From Massariosphaeria phaeospora (lineage: Eukaryota > Ascomycota > Dothideomycetes > Pleosporales), in assembly GCA_011032825.1 (NCBI GenBank), contig JAADJZ010000007.1:1488001-1552000 (forward strand): a DNA stretch of 64,000 bases, written 5' to 3'. The translations under genes and the position numbers were made by a program. The notes beneath the pieces are model-generated. The model saw only the letters and a list, made by a program, of their open reading frames with translations. It was not told the origin of the DNA and ran no database searches. Numbering within the stretch: the stretch's first letter is position 1; the number at the start of each line of letters is the position of its first letter. This document shows, in pieces, positions 30,375-41,589 of this stretch.

Positions 30375-32484
30375 TCAGAAGTCGTCATCGTACCCCTCTT
30401 CGACCACCGCCCATCCACATTGCCACCGTCCTCCGTCGGCTTCTCCATTAACTCTGAGCTCTCGTGCTCGCTTGCCTTCTTTCCACCGTCGGACGCGGTG
30501 ATCATCTCCAACACTAATAAGCGTGCCATTCTTGGTCCAGGATACGCTGGTAACTTCAGCATCGTGTCCGCGAATTAAAGGCGTGCCGTGTTCGTAGATG
30601 GGAATCGTATCGGTCAGCAAGCTTGGGAAGCGCCCCTGACTTGTGGTGCGTGATAGGGATGATCGGGTGAACCTCGTTGGAAGTACCTCCGGCAACTCGT
30701 CTACTTCTTCCTCATGCTGCTTTTCTCGTTTGAGCAGCTTCTCATCAGTGGGAAACAGTACTGGGCACCCATCTGTGCTCCCCACAGCAAGAAGCTCGGG
30801 TTGGTCCCTCGCTGCCTTGCGCAGCGCCGCCTTCACGTAGAACGTCCCTGCATGGAAGTTTCGATGTCGAAAGCCATAGATCGGTCCAAGGCCTTCTTTT
30901 TCAGCACCGTAGAACCTCTCTTTGCCCGATTGCCTGACTGACAGCTCCGGAGCGACGCCCAGTATGAGATGGCTTGTCGAATAAGCATAGATGGTGTTAT
31001 CCTTACTAACTGCGTACAGTCGCGCAGAATCGCCACTGAGGGTCAGAGAATTGATGGCAAAGTGTCGGTGTCGATTATGCGATTCTGGATGCCTCGTAGT
31101 CGAGATCGGGATGGCTGGCCCCCTGAGTGAATATCGAGCTCGGATGTCCCACAGCTTCACGCAAGTCGACGCATCGGAAGCTGTAAGGAGTAGGTTGTGC
31201 CGGTCCGCTGAAAGGAAGGAGAGGGCAGTAACAGAGATTTCGTTCCGACGACCAGAGGATTCCATTTTTCCCAAGGCCAAGTTCTTTGAAACTGTAGAAG
31301 ACGTACCGGCGTAAGCTGCCACACCGCTGTTTGCATGAGCGGCAGACAAAGTGCGAACTGAGCTGGCATAAGGTGCATCCTCGCCCCAGGCAGAATGGAC
31401 TTTGATCTGTCCACCTTTGCATCTGAGATCCCAGAGTTGAACAGCGCCATCTCGACTTGAAGTAGCGACGATCTGCTCCTCCCCAGGCTTGAAGCGCACC
31501 TGCTTTACCGAAGATTTGTGTTTTGCGAGGACGCTGACACATTGCTGGGTACGGGCGTCGATGATTTGAGCGGTCTGATCACCGGAAGCCGTGGCTATGA
31601 ACGCATCGTCAGACGAGAATTGCACATCCATGATGGCATTGCTGTGGGCGCGCCACGAAACATGGGCCTTGGTGAAGTCTGAAGAGGGTTCATCGTCGCC
31701 GTCGAGTAGGTGGACCCAACCGTCTTCGTCTCCAACAGCGACTAAGGAATTGGCTACCACATCGGTTAACTAATACGGTTCAGATCGAGAACACAAGGTT
31801 GCACATACTATTGCAAGTAGCAGTGCAGAACGGTGGTGCCCCACGTGCTAACTGGTGGCAGTCCTCAGATCCGCTGTAGAAATCGGCTGTCTGCTCTTGC
31901 CATGAAGTGCAATGATCATGTAGGAATCCTCGTCCCACGCTCACCATGCCACCGAACGATCGTTGCAGCTTCCGAGAGGTGCCACCTAAACTCTTGAGAC
32001 GCCGGATAGGTGTGGGGAAAGCATGGGGCTCGTCGAATGTGGGCGGGTCCTCGAGAACAGTAAAGGGCGGAGGCGTGACGAATCTGGAGCGCTTCGAAGG
32101 CGAGGATTGGGCGGGAGAGCTCTCCGGCGAGAGGTACGGATTCTTCCGTTTCCGCGAGTTCATCTGGGGCGTCTCGACCAAGTTCTCCACCTCAACGTCG
32201 GCGAAGTTTACCGTCTTGCGAGGCGTTGTCCGCGAGGAGGCGTTGGTGGTGCGATTGATAGCGGCTCGTGTGATGTCCTGCAGCTGGCGGCCAGAGCTGC
32301 CTAATGTCGAGGAACCATGCGTCGACGTCCGCGGCGTGAAGAAGCGCGTGAATCGTTTCGGGGTGATGGGTGGCGGTTTTTTCAGTTTTCGACTGCCCGT
32401 GGTCGCGGTGGGCCGTGGCGGCGATGATGACAGGTCTGGTGCTTGGTCGCAGCAGCCCATGGATGCTGCACTTGGAGACGACAT
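30375..32484 (-). CDS. cdt2: CDT2-like WD-repeat substrate receptor of CRL4 ubiquitin ligase
   Basis: Two exons: 32484-31809 and 31753-30375 (intron 31754-31808, 55 nt), 684 residues. The splice joins CTATCN to TNSLVAVGDEDGWVHLLD in frame. The N-terminal 170 residues are disordered and basic, with ITPKRFTRFFTPR (a PIP-like FxxFF). The WD propeller follows, with HSNAIMDVQFSSDDAFIATASGDQTAQIID, HKSSVKQVRFKPGEEQIVATSSRDGAVQLWDLR, TALSFLSADRHNLLLTASDASTCVKLWDIR and a last blade HDAEVTSVSWTKNGTLISVGDDHRVRRW. CDT2/DTL recruits PCNA-bound substrates such as Cdt1 and Spd1/p21 to Cul4-Ddb1 in S phase. The assignment rests on the overall layout and the N-terminal motif shared by ascomycete homologues. 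Another nuclear WD protein is possible. It is divergent from RRP5. Confidence 0.7.
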
Positions 32485-32809
32485 AGTTCTACAGGTACAA
32501 AGTCGGGAGCGATTAGTCAGGGCCCGAAGAGATCCAGCACGCGGAGAATAGGTGAATCAAGTGTGGAAGTGGAAGATGGGATGGAGCGAAGCTTAAGATG
32601 GGGCTATGGGCGGAGAGGCTGGCCCGACGCACGGGCCGGCTCACGAATCACGAATCACGAAAACGCGGTCGCGACTGCCCATTACGCAGCTGCGCCAAGC
32701 CCGGCGTCCGGAAAATCAACGAACGCCGACCCCGCTCTTTTTTTTATCCCGGAGCATGTCGAAGCTCGGAAAATTTGGCAGGCCTGCGCAGAGCAATCCG
32801 ACCGCCACC
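32485..32809. promoter_or_regulatory. Shared divergent promoter of cdt2 and rrp5
   Basis: 325 bp between the two start codons. It holds a triple TCACGAA repeat at 32641-32661 whose last copy forms CACGAAA (32656-32662) and runs directly into ACGCG (32663-32667), followed by TCGCGA (32669-32674). CACGAAA is the yeast SBF (SCB) core and ACGCG the MBF (MCB) core. The RRP5 start has a strong ACC context (CCACCATGCC). Confidence 0.5.
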
Positions 32810-35800
32810 ATGCCTGCCCTCAAACGAAAGGCAGACCAAGGGACCGCCCATTCCAAGAAAGAGAAGCCCGTCGCGACCGACCGATCTGCCAAACGCCCGC
32901 GGAAATCCGACGCCGCTGCCGACGGTGCGCCCTCTGCGAAACCGCCCGTCGTAAAGCCCGACAGCACTGCACAGAGGTCCATATTCAAGGATGAAGAGAG
33001 ATCTTTCCCCAGAGGTGGCGCGAGCGTCCTAACGCCCCTCGAGCACAAGCAAATCCAAATCAAAGCAAACCAGGACGTTCTCTTTGAGCAGGCCGGGCAA
33101 AAGCGGACTGGGGACGATGGCCTTAGTGACGAGGGATCCGATGCAGGCACCCAGGAGCGGCCGAAGGAGAACAAGAAGAAGCGGTCGAAAAAAACTAAAA
33201 CGGCCAATGACGACGAGGAGAAAGAGCGCGTGGTTCGCGTCGAGAGTTTGAGCTCCAAGGTCAGTCCAACCCAACAGATACCTCTCCCTTTGCAGTGTAG
33301 ATCTAACAGGATACAGAAACTTGTGGCTGGTACTATGGTGTTAGGTCAAGTCGCCGACTTTACGTCCCGAGATCTCGTACTTGCTCTTCCTAATAACCTT
33401 GTCGGCTATGTCCCGCTCACCGCCATATCCGATAAACTCACAGAGAGACTGGAGAAGATGCTCAACGACGACGAAGGAAGCGACGCGGAGTCTGCAGACG
33501 AACATGAGCTATCAGACGTCAACCTGAAGAACTTGTTCGTTGTGGGGCAATACCTAAGAGCTTACGTGACGTCTACTCCAGAAGATGCTGTGGCTGCAAA
33601 AACTCGAAAGAGGATTGAACTGTCCCTCCACCCGAAGCTTGTGAACCAGGGCATCTCCAAATCCAGCCTCACAGTCAATAGTGTGGTCCAAGCCTCTGTC
33701 ATAAGTAATGAAGACCATGGGCTAGTCATGGACATGGGTCTTGACGAGCCGGGTCTGAAAGGCTTTCTGTCAAAGCGCGAGCTCGATCCAAAAGTAGACT
33801 TTGCGAGTATACAAGAGGGAACGGTGTTCATGTGCTTGGTATCGGGCGTAAACCCCGACGGAAGGATTGTCAAGCTGTCAGCAGACCATCAGAAGGCTGG
33901 CAATCTCAAGAAGTTGAGTACCCTCACTAATGCACCAACAGTGGACGTTTTTCTTCCAGGAGCTGTTGTAGATTTGCTGGTGACCGACTCGACCTTGAAC
34001 ACAGTTACCGGAAAGATCTTGGGATTAATAGACGCAACTGTAGACACGGTCCACTCTGGTAGCTACGCAACAACAGGAGCAGACTTCAGCGAGAAGTGCA
34101 AGATCGGAACTAAGGTCAAGGCTAGGATCATATTCACTTGCCCAAATTCAGAGACAAAGAAAGTTGGAGTCTCTTTACTTGAGCACGTGTTGTCGCTCTC
34201 GACGCGAATGTCCGGCAAACCCAAGGAACGCAAAAATCCTTTGGACACTCTGTCCATTTCATCCTTTGTGGAAGAAGCGAAGGTTGTTACAGTAGCACCA
34301 AAGGCTGGTCTGTATTTTGACCTCGGCATTCGGGACGTCCTTGGGTTCGCACACATTTCTCGGCTAAAAGAGGAGAAAGTTGAGATGCTATCGGAAACGA
34401 CCGGTGAATTCAAGATTGGAACGAAACACCGAACAAGGATCATTGGGTATAACCTCATGGACGGCTTATACCAGCTCTCGTTGGAACAGAAGATTCTCGA
34501 TCAGCCTTTTCTCTGTATTGAGGACATCAAAGTCGGACAGGTTGTCAAGGGCAAAGTCCAAAAGCTGTTTGCCGATAAGAAGGGATCAACAGGCGTTCTT
34601 GTGAATATCTCCGAAGGCATAATTGGGCTGGTCACTGAGCTGCATCTCTCCGACGTCCGCCTCCAACATCCGGAGCGAAAGTTCCGAGAGGGTGCAACCG
34701 TAACCGCAAGAGTTCTGTCAACAGATGTAGGGAGACACGAGGTGTTATTAACCTTGAAGAAGTCCCTTGTAAATTCGGATGTTCAGCCTTGGGCCGAGTA
34801 CTCTCAGATCACTGAGGGCGCGACCGGGCCTGGAACACTTGTGGACGTGAGACATTCAGGCGCCCTAGTTCGCTTTTACGGAAACGTGAAGGCTTGGCTT
34901 CCAACGGCCGAGATGAGTGAGGCATACATTGAGGATGCTACGAGGCATTTCCAAAAGGGCCAGGTGGTCAATGTTCGTGTGCTGTCCGTTGATCCGGCAG
35001 CAGGCCGCATGCTCGTCTCTTGCAAAGATCCTACTGTGATAAATGGGGAAAAGGAAGCCCTGTTCAAATCACTCAAACCCGGAGATATCGTGAAAGGGGT
35101 GGTAGTCGAAAAGTCTCTGGAAACTGTGGCCGTCGATCTCGGACACGGCGTCAAAGGTGTTTTGCGTGTCGGGCACCTTACGGACGGGTCCGAGAAGAAG
35201 AATTTGTCTACGATGTCACGCATTCGCGTCGGTGGCCCCCTTGAAGATGTCGTCGTTCTGGAGAAGCACAGCAAGAGTCACACCGTGCACCTCTCCAACA
35301 AGCCAAGCCTTCGGAAAGATGCACAAGCACACAAGCTTGTGTCCTATTTTGAGGACGTTCACGCAGGAAATACGGTGCACGGGTTCGTCCGTGGTCTTCT
35401 GCCAGACAAGGTTTTTATCGAATTTGGTGGCGGAGTTGTAGGTTTACTGTTCAAATCGCAGCTGCTAGAAGATATGATACAATTACCAAACTTTGGACTT
35501 CGCAAGGACCAATCAGTCACAGCCAGAGTGACGCACATCGACTCCGGCAAAGAGCTTTTCTGGCTTTCTATGAGGCCCGAGGCAGAGACGACTACGCCGA
35601 GCCTTCAGACCGAAACTAGTGTTGGAGAAGCAACTGTGAACGCAGTGGATCAGAATATCAAGTCGACCCAAGATCTGGTTTTCGGCACAACCATGGATGT
35701 CCGTATCAAATCAGTCAAGAGCGACCAGGTGAATGTGCAAATCGCCGATAATATCCAGGGTCGAATTTCTGTCGCTGAGGTGTTCAACGAATGGGAGGAT

Positions 35801-38306
35801 ATTGAAGACAAAAAACATCCATTGGCACAACTCAAGATGCAGGATATCATGCAAGTCAAAGTCTTGGGGAGGCATGACGCTCGCAACTATCGATTTCTTC
35901 CCATCACGCATCGGCAAGGCAAAACTCCCATATTCGAGCTGACGGCGAAGAAGGGCGAGCTCACAGGCGAAGGTGACGTGCTAGCCATGCAGAACATTAT
36001 ACCGGGATCATCTTTGATAGCCTTCGTCAACAACCACGCCGATCGATATGTCTGGGTGACTGTCTCGGCTAACGTCCGCGGCCGCATCGACTTCTTCGAC
36101 CTTACTGATGATCTGACGTTGCTGGCTGATGTAGAGAAGAACTTTCCCGTCGGATGTGCGCTTAAGGTCCGTGTCAAAGCAGTCGACGCCGCAGCTGCCA
36201 GGTTAGACTTGACGGCAGCATCCGCCTTCTCCGCACATTCCATGACTCTCAACGACTTGAAGGAAGGATTGGTGCTGCCCGCACGTGTTACTAAAATCAA
36301 CGCTTCGTCGATCGTGGTGCAGATCAACAAGAACATTGCAGCTCCTATTTATCTCCAGCAGCTAAGTGACGACTACGACACGGCAAAACCTTCAGGATAC
36401 AAGACTGGCGACATACTACGCGTGTGTGTGGTCGACATCGATACGCCCAACAAGAAGCTTGGTCTTTCCGCTAGGCCATCTAGGGTTTTGAGCTCCTCGT
36501 TGTCCATCAAAGACCCGGAAATCACAGACAAGTCGCAATTGAAGATTCACCAGGTGATCCGCGGATATATCAAACGAGTCGATGACAACGGTATTTATGT
36601 TCGCCTTGGACTACGTGTAGACGCGTTTGTTCGGGTGACACATCTGTCCGACTCGTTCATCAAGGAGTGGAAGCCCCAGTTTCAAGTAGACCAGCTGGTC
36701 ACAGGAAAGATCATATCCACGGACGGCAAGAACCCTCAGATGAGCTTGAAGAGATCTGTCGTCGAAGGGACTTATGTGAAGCAGCTCGAGTTCAGCGACG
36801 TGACGGCCGATCAGATCGTTACCGCGACTGTTAGGCGCGTTCTAGAACATGGAGTTATTCTTGTTGTTGCAAACTCAAACAACGTTAGTGGCATGTGTCA
36901 CATCTCCCAACTAGCAGACAACAGGGTCAAGAACATCAAGGACCTTTACAAAGAAGGTGATGTCGTCAAAGCTAAGATCTTGCGTGTAGATCAGAAGCAG
37001 AGAAGAATTAGTTTTGGGCTCAAATATTCCTATGTCAAAAGTGACGAGGAACAGAATGACGATGAAGAGATGAATGACGCTTCTGACCTCTCCGCCGCGG
37101 ACTCCGATGATCAGTCTATGCAGGATGAAGTATCGGAAGACGAAGATGCAGAGATGAGGAGTGTCAAGAGCGCAGAGAGCGAGCATGGCTCAGCGGCCGA
37201 GGCCGACGCTAGGTCAGAGGACGATGATGATACTGAACTAGCGCGGCCTTCAGCTGGCCTGAGTACTTCAGGTTTCGATTGGACAGGTGCCACACTCGAC
37301 TTCGATGAGCGACAAGCCGCGTCTGAGTCCTCGTCCGACGAAGATGCTAGCAAGAAAAAGAAAAAGCCGAAGAAAGCTACCATCAAAGAAGATCGCACGG
37401 GTGATCTCGATGCCTACGGCCCACAGTCAATTGTCGACTATGAACGCCTCCTTCTTGGTCAACCTAACAGCGCTGAACTCTGGGTGCGGTATATGGTATT
37501 CCAGCGTGACTTGAACGAAATCGAAAAGGCGCGACAAATTGCCCGACGCGCTCTTGCAACTATCAATCCCCGGGAAGAAAAGGAAAAGTTGGATGTGTGG
37601 ACCGCTCTACTACATCTTGAGAACGAGTTTGGTAGCAATGAGCTCGTTGAAGATACGTTCAAGGAGGCATGTCAATACAATGACTCTCGCGAAATACACG
37701 AACGTATGATAAAGATCTATGTTTCGTCTGGCAAACTCGATGTAAGAAACACCCTGCTAGACTTGTAGCCAACCAATACTGATTGTCACACAGAAAGCGG
37801 ATAACCTCTACCAATCTATGATTAAGAACAAATCATTCACACCGACCCCCTCACTCTGGCTCTCCTACGCCACCTTCTTGATGGGCACGCTCCAGCCTCC
37901 CTCCGCCGCGCGGGCCCGCAACCTACTTGCCCGCGCGACTCAATCTGTCCCAGATTCTCAGCACCGCCATCTAACGGAAAAGTTCGCCGCGTTGGAGTTC
38001 AAGTCACCGAACGGGGACTCTGAGCGCGGCCGCACGATCTTTGAAGGCCTCGTCAGCACCTGGCCGAACAAGGGCGATATCTGGGACGTGTATCTGAGCC
38101 TTGAAATGGCGCATGGTGGCCAAGATAACGTGAGGGATCTTTTCGAGAGGATGAGCAAATTGAAGCTGAAGAAGAAGCGGGCGGCTACGGTCTTCAGCAA
38201 GTGGGCGTCTTGGGAGGAGAGCGTAGGCAACAACAAGGGCGTAGATAAAGTTCGAACGTTGGAGCGGGAATGGGCGGAAAAGAGACAGGAGAAGGACGAG
38301 GAGTAG
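32810..38306 (+). CDS. rrp5: rRNA biogenesis protein RRP5
   Basis: Exons 32810-33259, 33317-37741 and 37794-38306 give 1795 residues, close to yeast Rrp5 (1729). The N-terminus has the family hallmark SFPRGGASVLTPLEHKQI. A long array of S1 RNA-binding repeats follows (e.g. GQVVKGKVQKLF, VVKGVVVEKSLETVAVDLG, VIRGYIKRVDDNGIYVRLG, VVKAKILRVDQKQRRISFGLK), then an acidic linker (DDEEMNDASDLSAADSDD) and C-terminal HAT/TPR-type helices (SAELWVRYMVFQRDLNEIEKARQIARRAL, LWLSYATFL, GDIWDVYLSLEM). Rrp5 binds pre-rRNA and is needed for cleavages that make both 18S and 5.8S rRNA in the nucleolus. ATG 32810 (CCACCATGCC) is preferred; in-frame ATGs at 32756 and 32606 are alternatives. Intron 1 is 57 nt and stop-free in frame. 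Confidence 0.96.
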
Positions 38307-38847
38307 ATTCAAGTAAGCATGTATTTCGCTGATGTCTTTATAGGTCAGCAGATAAAAGGATAAATTCAGTTCTGGATTCAGTAAACATCTATTTGGCAAA
38401 TCTACTTAGTGATAAGAATTCCACAGGGCACTATACCTTTCGGGGATCACTTAGCATTTTTTGGTATATCATTTCATAACATCTCAATTTATTTATACCA
38501 TGGAAACCCGCCTATAGGCTTTGGCAGGCCCTTTTACATCAGGCATTCAGAACTCCACATATTACCAGTCGTGACAGTACCCGCTAGGTCCGCTTTGTCA
38601 TCGGATGCCCTGATAACTGTGCTGTTCTGAAGCCGCGCTCATATCGCTCATCTCGCTGAAATCGAAAGGTACCATGGGTCTCCCATGATACCTCATATCG
38701 CCAAATCAAACCATACCATGGAAAAGGCCATGATACACTAAGTACTTACACCACGCTATGGTGTCATGCATGCATAAATAAGACAGATCTACTTCTACTA
38801 GCTTTGCCCATTCCGACGTCTCGCCAGAACAGACCATCGCCACACAT
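38307..38847. other. Convergent intergenic stretch with CCATG palindromes
   Basis: Between the 3' ends of rrp5 and the next leftward gene. No gene. It contains repeated CCATGRTAY/TACCATGG words, two of them arranged as hairpins (separate entry). Confidence 0.5.
38668..38736. repeat. Two short hairpins built from CCATG(A/G)TA words
   Basis: GGTACCATGGG (38668-38678) and CCCATGATACC (38682-38692) form 11-bp arms with one mismatch and a 3-nt loop. ATACCATGG (38713-38721) and CCATGATAC (38728-38736) form a second, weaker hairpin. Both lie between two converging genes, so they could shape RNA 3' ends. Confidence 0.5.
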
Positions 38848-40299
38848 TTAGCCACGTTTCAACCACGGCTTGCCCTTGAAGACATCAGCGCCCTTGGCCT
38901 GCGGCTGGTCCTCACGCTTGCGCTTCTCGCCGCTGGCACCGGGCAACAACCTATATTCGCGCTCGTCGAATCGCGACGCCTCTTCCTGCTCGAAGGTGCC
39001 GAAGGAGCCGGAGACGACCTTGTGAGGGGGCTCGGGCGTTGCGTCCGTCTTGACGCGGGACACGGTCGGTAGGACGGGACGGGCGTGGGCGCCGAGCGGG
39101 TTGACGGCTGCGGAGCCGTGGTGGAACATGGTGTCGTTGGGGGTGCGCGGACGGTAGGTCGGGTCGTAGCCGGCGGGCGTCTGGGTAGGGGGACCGCGGG
39201 GCATCTGTGGAGCTGGCGGGAGTTTCGGCGACGGAGGAGGGCTTGATAAGCCGGCGACCAGTGGTAGGGTTGGGTAGTGCACGCTGCCGTCCTCGTTTAT
39301 GACAATGTGCTCGTTGTTTTCCAATTCCTCCTTGAGCAAGTCCAGTTTCTTCTTGTCCTCCAGTGTCAACTCCTCGATGTTCAGAGTGAAATGCTCCGAG
39401 ACCCGGCCTTTTGCTTCATCCGCCGGCACATCAACATGCAGTGTGCCTCCAAAGGAGCGGAGAACGATGACACCGGCTCCGTAGGCGGTTTCGACTGGAC
39501 GGTCTTTGTCCTTTTCCCTGTTGGCTGCCATCTTCTTCAGATATTCTTGGGCGAGATCCTCGCCATCGTCATCTGGCTCGGTGTCGGACCCGGCGTCCAT
39601 GTTGTCGAAGAGCGATGCTGGAACGAAGCTCTGTGGACCGCCGCCGTTGCGGATGTGCTGGGTGCGGTCCACCGAGACTCGACGGCGTTTCTGGGCCGGC
39701 TCTGCCGCAGGGCGTGCTGGAGGGGCTTGTTCGACAAGGCGCGGGGCTGGACGCGGAATGCGAGAGGCCTTCTTGGGTAGATACTTCTTGGTGTCGATGT
39801 GCTGCGTTGCCCGACGGGGGTTGGAAGCCGGACGAGGTGTAGCCTTAGATTTGTCTTCGGCTTTGCCTCCAGCGGCCTTGAATCCAAGCTGCTCTGCGGC
39901 CCATCCAAGGCCCATGACAGTCAGATCTTTTATGAAGCCACCCCAACCAGTTACTTGGGCTTGTCCACCAGCATCAGGCGCATTGGAGAAGGACTGTGCC
40001 AGGGGCATGGGAGCGCGTATGTTTCTAGTCGCACCGGGTCTAGCCACATCGAAGTCACGGATCATTTGCTCTTCAGCTTCTGGGGTGAAGTTGTTTAGGA
40101 ACGAGAGCGTGTGAGGATACTTGAACTGCGGATTATGGTACAGATCCTGCTCGCCGTCAGAGTCCTCGGGGTGGGCGGGGAGTCGAACAGGGAAGGGATG
40201 TTTCTCGGGGTTTGGGTAGTCTTGCACGAGCTGCTTCTGGATCTCCTCCATGCTGACAGTCAAGGCCAGGTTCTGGTCCCCCGCGGGTGGAGCGGACAT
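38848..40299 (-). CDS. Conserved-looking protein of unknown function, probably nuclear
   Basis: A single exon of 483 residues from the ATG at 40299 (MSAPPAGDQNLALTVSMEEIQKQLV). Residues about 100-140 include QVTGWGGFIKDLTVMGLGWAAEQLG, a Trp/Gly-rich helix. Basic patches at 163-215 (DTKKYLPKKASRIPRPAPR, PAQKRRRVSVD) look like nuclear localisation signals. An ordered segment around 255-320 (VETAYGAGVIVLRSFGGTLHVDV, then ELTLEDKKKLDLLKEELENN) is followed by Pro-rich sequence and a final basic motif KGKPWLKRG. I do not recognise a family. The mixture of small ordered blocks in a disordered chain suggests an adaptor or chromatin-associated protein; that is inference. Confidence 0.7.
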   Translation of the reverse strand: MSAPPAGDQNLALTVSMEEIQKQLVQDYPNPEKHPFPVRLPAHPEDSDGEQDLYHNPQFKYPHTLSFLNNFTPEAEEQMIRDFDVARPGATRNIRAPMPLAQSFSNAPDAGGQAQVTGWGGFIKDLTVMGLGWAAEQLGFKAAGGKAEDKSKATPRPASNPRRATQHIDTKKYLPKKASRIPRPAPRLVEQAPPARPAAEPAQKRRRVSVDRTQHIRNGGGPQSFVPASLFDNMDAGSDTEPDDDGEDLAQEYLKKMAANREKDKDRPVETAYGAGVIVLRSFGGTLHVDVPADEAKGRVSEHFTLNIEELTLEDKKKLDLLKEELENNEHIVINEDGSVHYPTLPLVAGLSSPPPSPKLPPAPQMPRGPPTQTPAGYDPTYRPRTPNDTMFHHGSAAVNPLGAHARPVLPTVSRVKTDATPEPPHKVVSGSFGTFEQEEASRFDEREYRLLPGASGEKRKREDQPQAKGADVFKGKPWLKRG

Positions 40300-41589
40300 G
40301 ATGTGCCTGTGGTTGTGTTCCAGCGGGGGGTCTGAGAAAGCCAGTCTAGAAGAGATAGCTAAGGGGGAGGAGGGGTTCTTTTGGAGGAGGAGACTAGACT
40401 ATCTATGGGGGTGGCGATGGTGGGTGCGATGAGTGCGGTGGGTGGAGGGGGAGTTTATATGGAGGGCGGGAGAAGATGGCGCGTGTTCGATGGTTGTCCC
40501 TGAACAATTCGCTTGTGGCTGTGACGAGTCCCCCTGCTCCGGAAGCAACGGTGAACCCAGGAAGACTCGGGAGAAATATGCTTGTCCAATCCTGGAAACG
40601 AGATTTGTCTAGGTGAATGTGTGGCTGTGAAGTCTTATGAACGTACAATGTCTCCGCCCCAGGGTTCAATGCTTGCGATAGTGGCTCACCAACTTAGTGA
40701 AAGCACAGATTTGGTGTTGCTGGGCAACTCAGAGACTCGTTCATCACGCGTAGCGGGCGTAACTAGGCAAGTCACCATTCTGAGATGTGGCGCGTGCTTG
40801 GCTCTGCCACCAGTGATCATTCAGTAGATAGAGAAAGGTCCTTGGCACCGTATATATTCACAAAAAGTATATGCTTACCCCTGGTTCGCCGGAGCAAAGA
40901 TTCGAGGAAGTTCACCGGTGGTTTACCGTCGTCGTGTCTGAAGCAAGTCGAGCTGGATAAGATAAGCAACTCCTCCTTGGAAAAGGTAGCCCTCGGAAAA
41001 TTGACACCTAGAGAGATGGAAAGAAACTTAGGAAATATTGACCTGTACTCATAGAACTGACAGTAGACCAACAGTATCAGAGAGAGACTTGGGAGGACAC
41101 TGAGTTATTGCGCTATCCTACAGTCTCGAGGTGTGGTCGCGAGTATCGAGCAAAATCAGATGCCGAACAAATTGACTAATGTAGCAGACAGAGTACGGCA
41201 TTGTGACAGGGTTTTGATAGTTTTAGTGCTCGCTTTGAAGATCCAGATGCACAATGCCATCGAAGTGAAATCTGAGTTGAGAGGTTGAAGCCACGTTGGG
41301 AAATAAGGCCGAGGTGGAAGAACTTCGGACATAACCGACTATTTCCGTTGCACGTGCTCCCAGCTTATCGATACCCAAAAACGTCACCCTAGGCCCCTCT
41401 CAAACTCGATGTTTCTGACAACCCAAAAGCGAGTTCTCCTCAGTATCTCCCTTATGAGCTTGTTTGCCGCGAGTATCAAGCGTTTTGCTCCGAGTCTTAT
41501 ATCCAGGCCAATTGCACGAGTAGGAATCCCCCTTGGTTGAATTGGACGCGAAAGAAGCTAACGCCAAGAAGCCAGTAACTTCACGCGCC
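40300..41589. other. Intergenic, divergent promoter region
   Basis: 1.3 kb between the leftward unknown gene and glyoxalase II. Only short, feature-less open frames. A CACGTG E-box-type hexamer occurs at 41351-41356, about 240 bp before the glyoxalase start. Confidence 0.4.

Noticed and set aside
39277..40114. Long frames antisense to the 483-residue unknown protein
   Set aside because: Complement-strand shadows of a GC-rich coding region.
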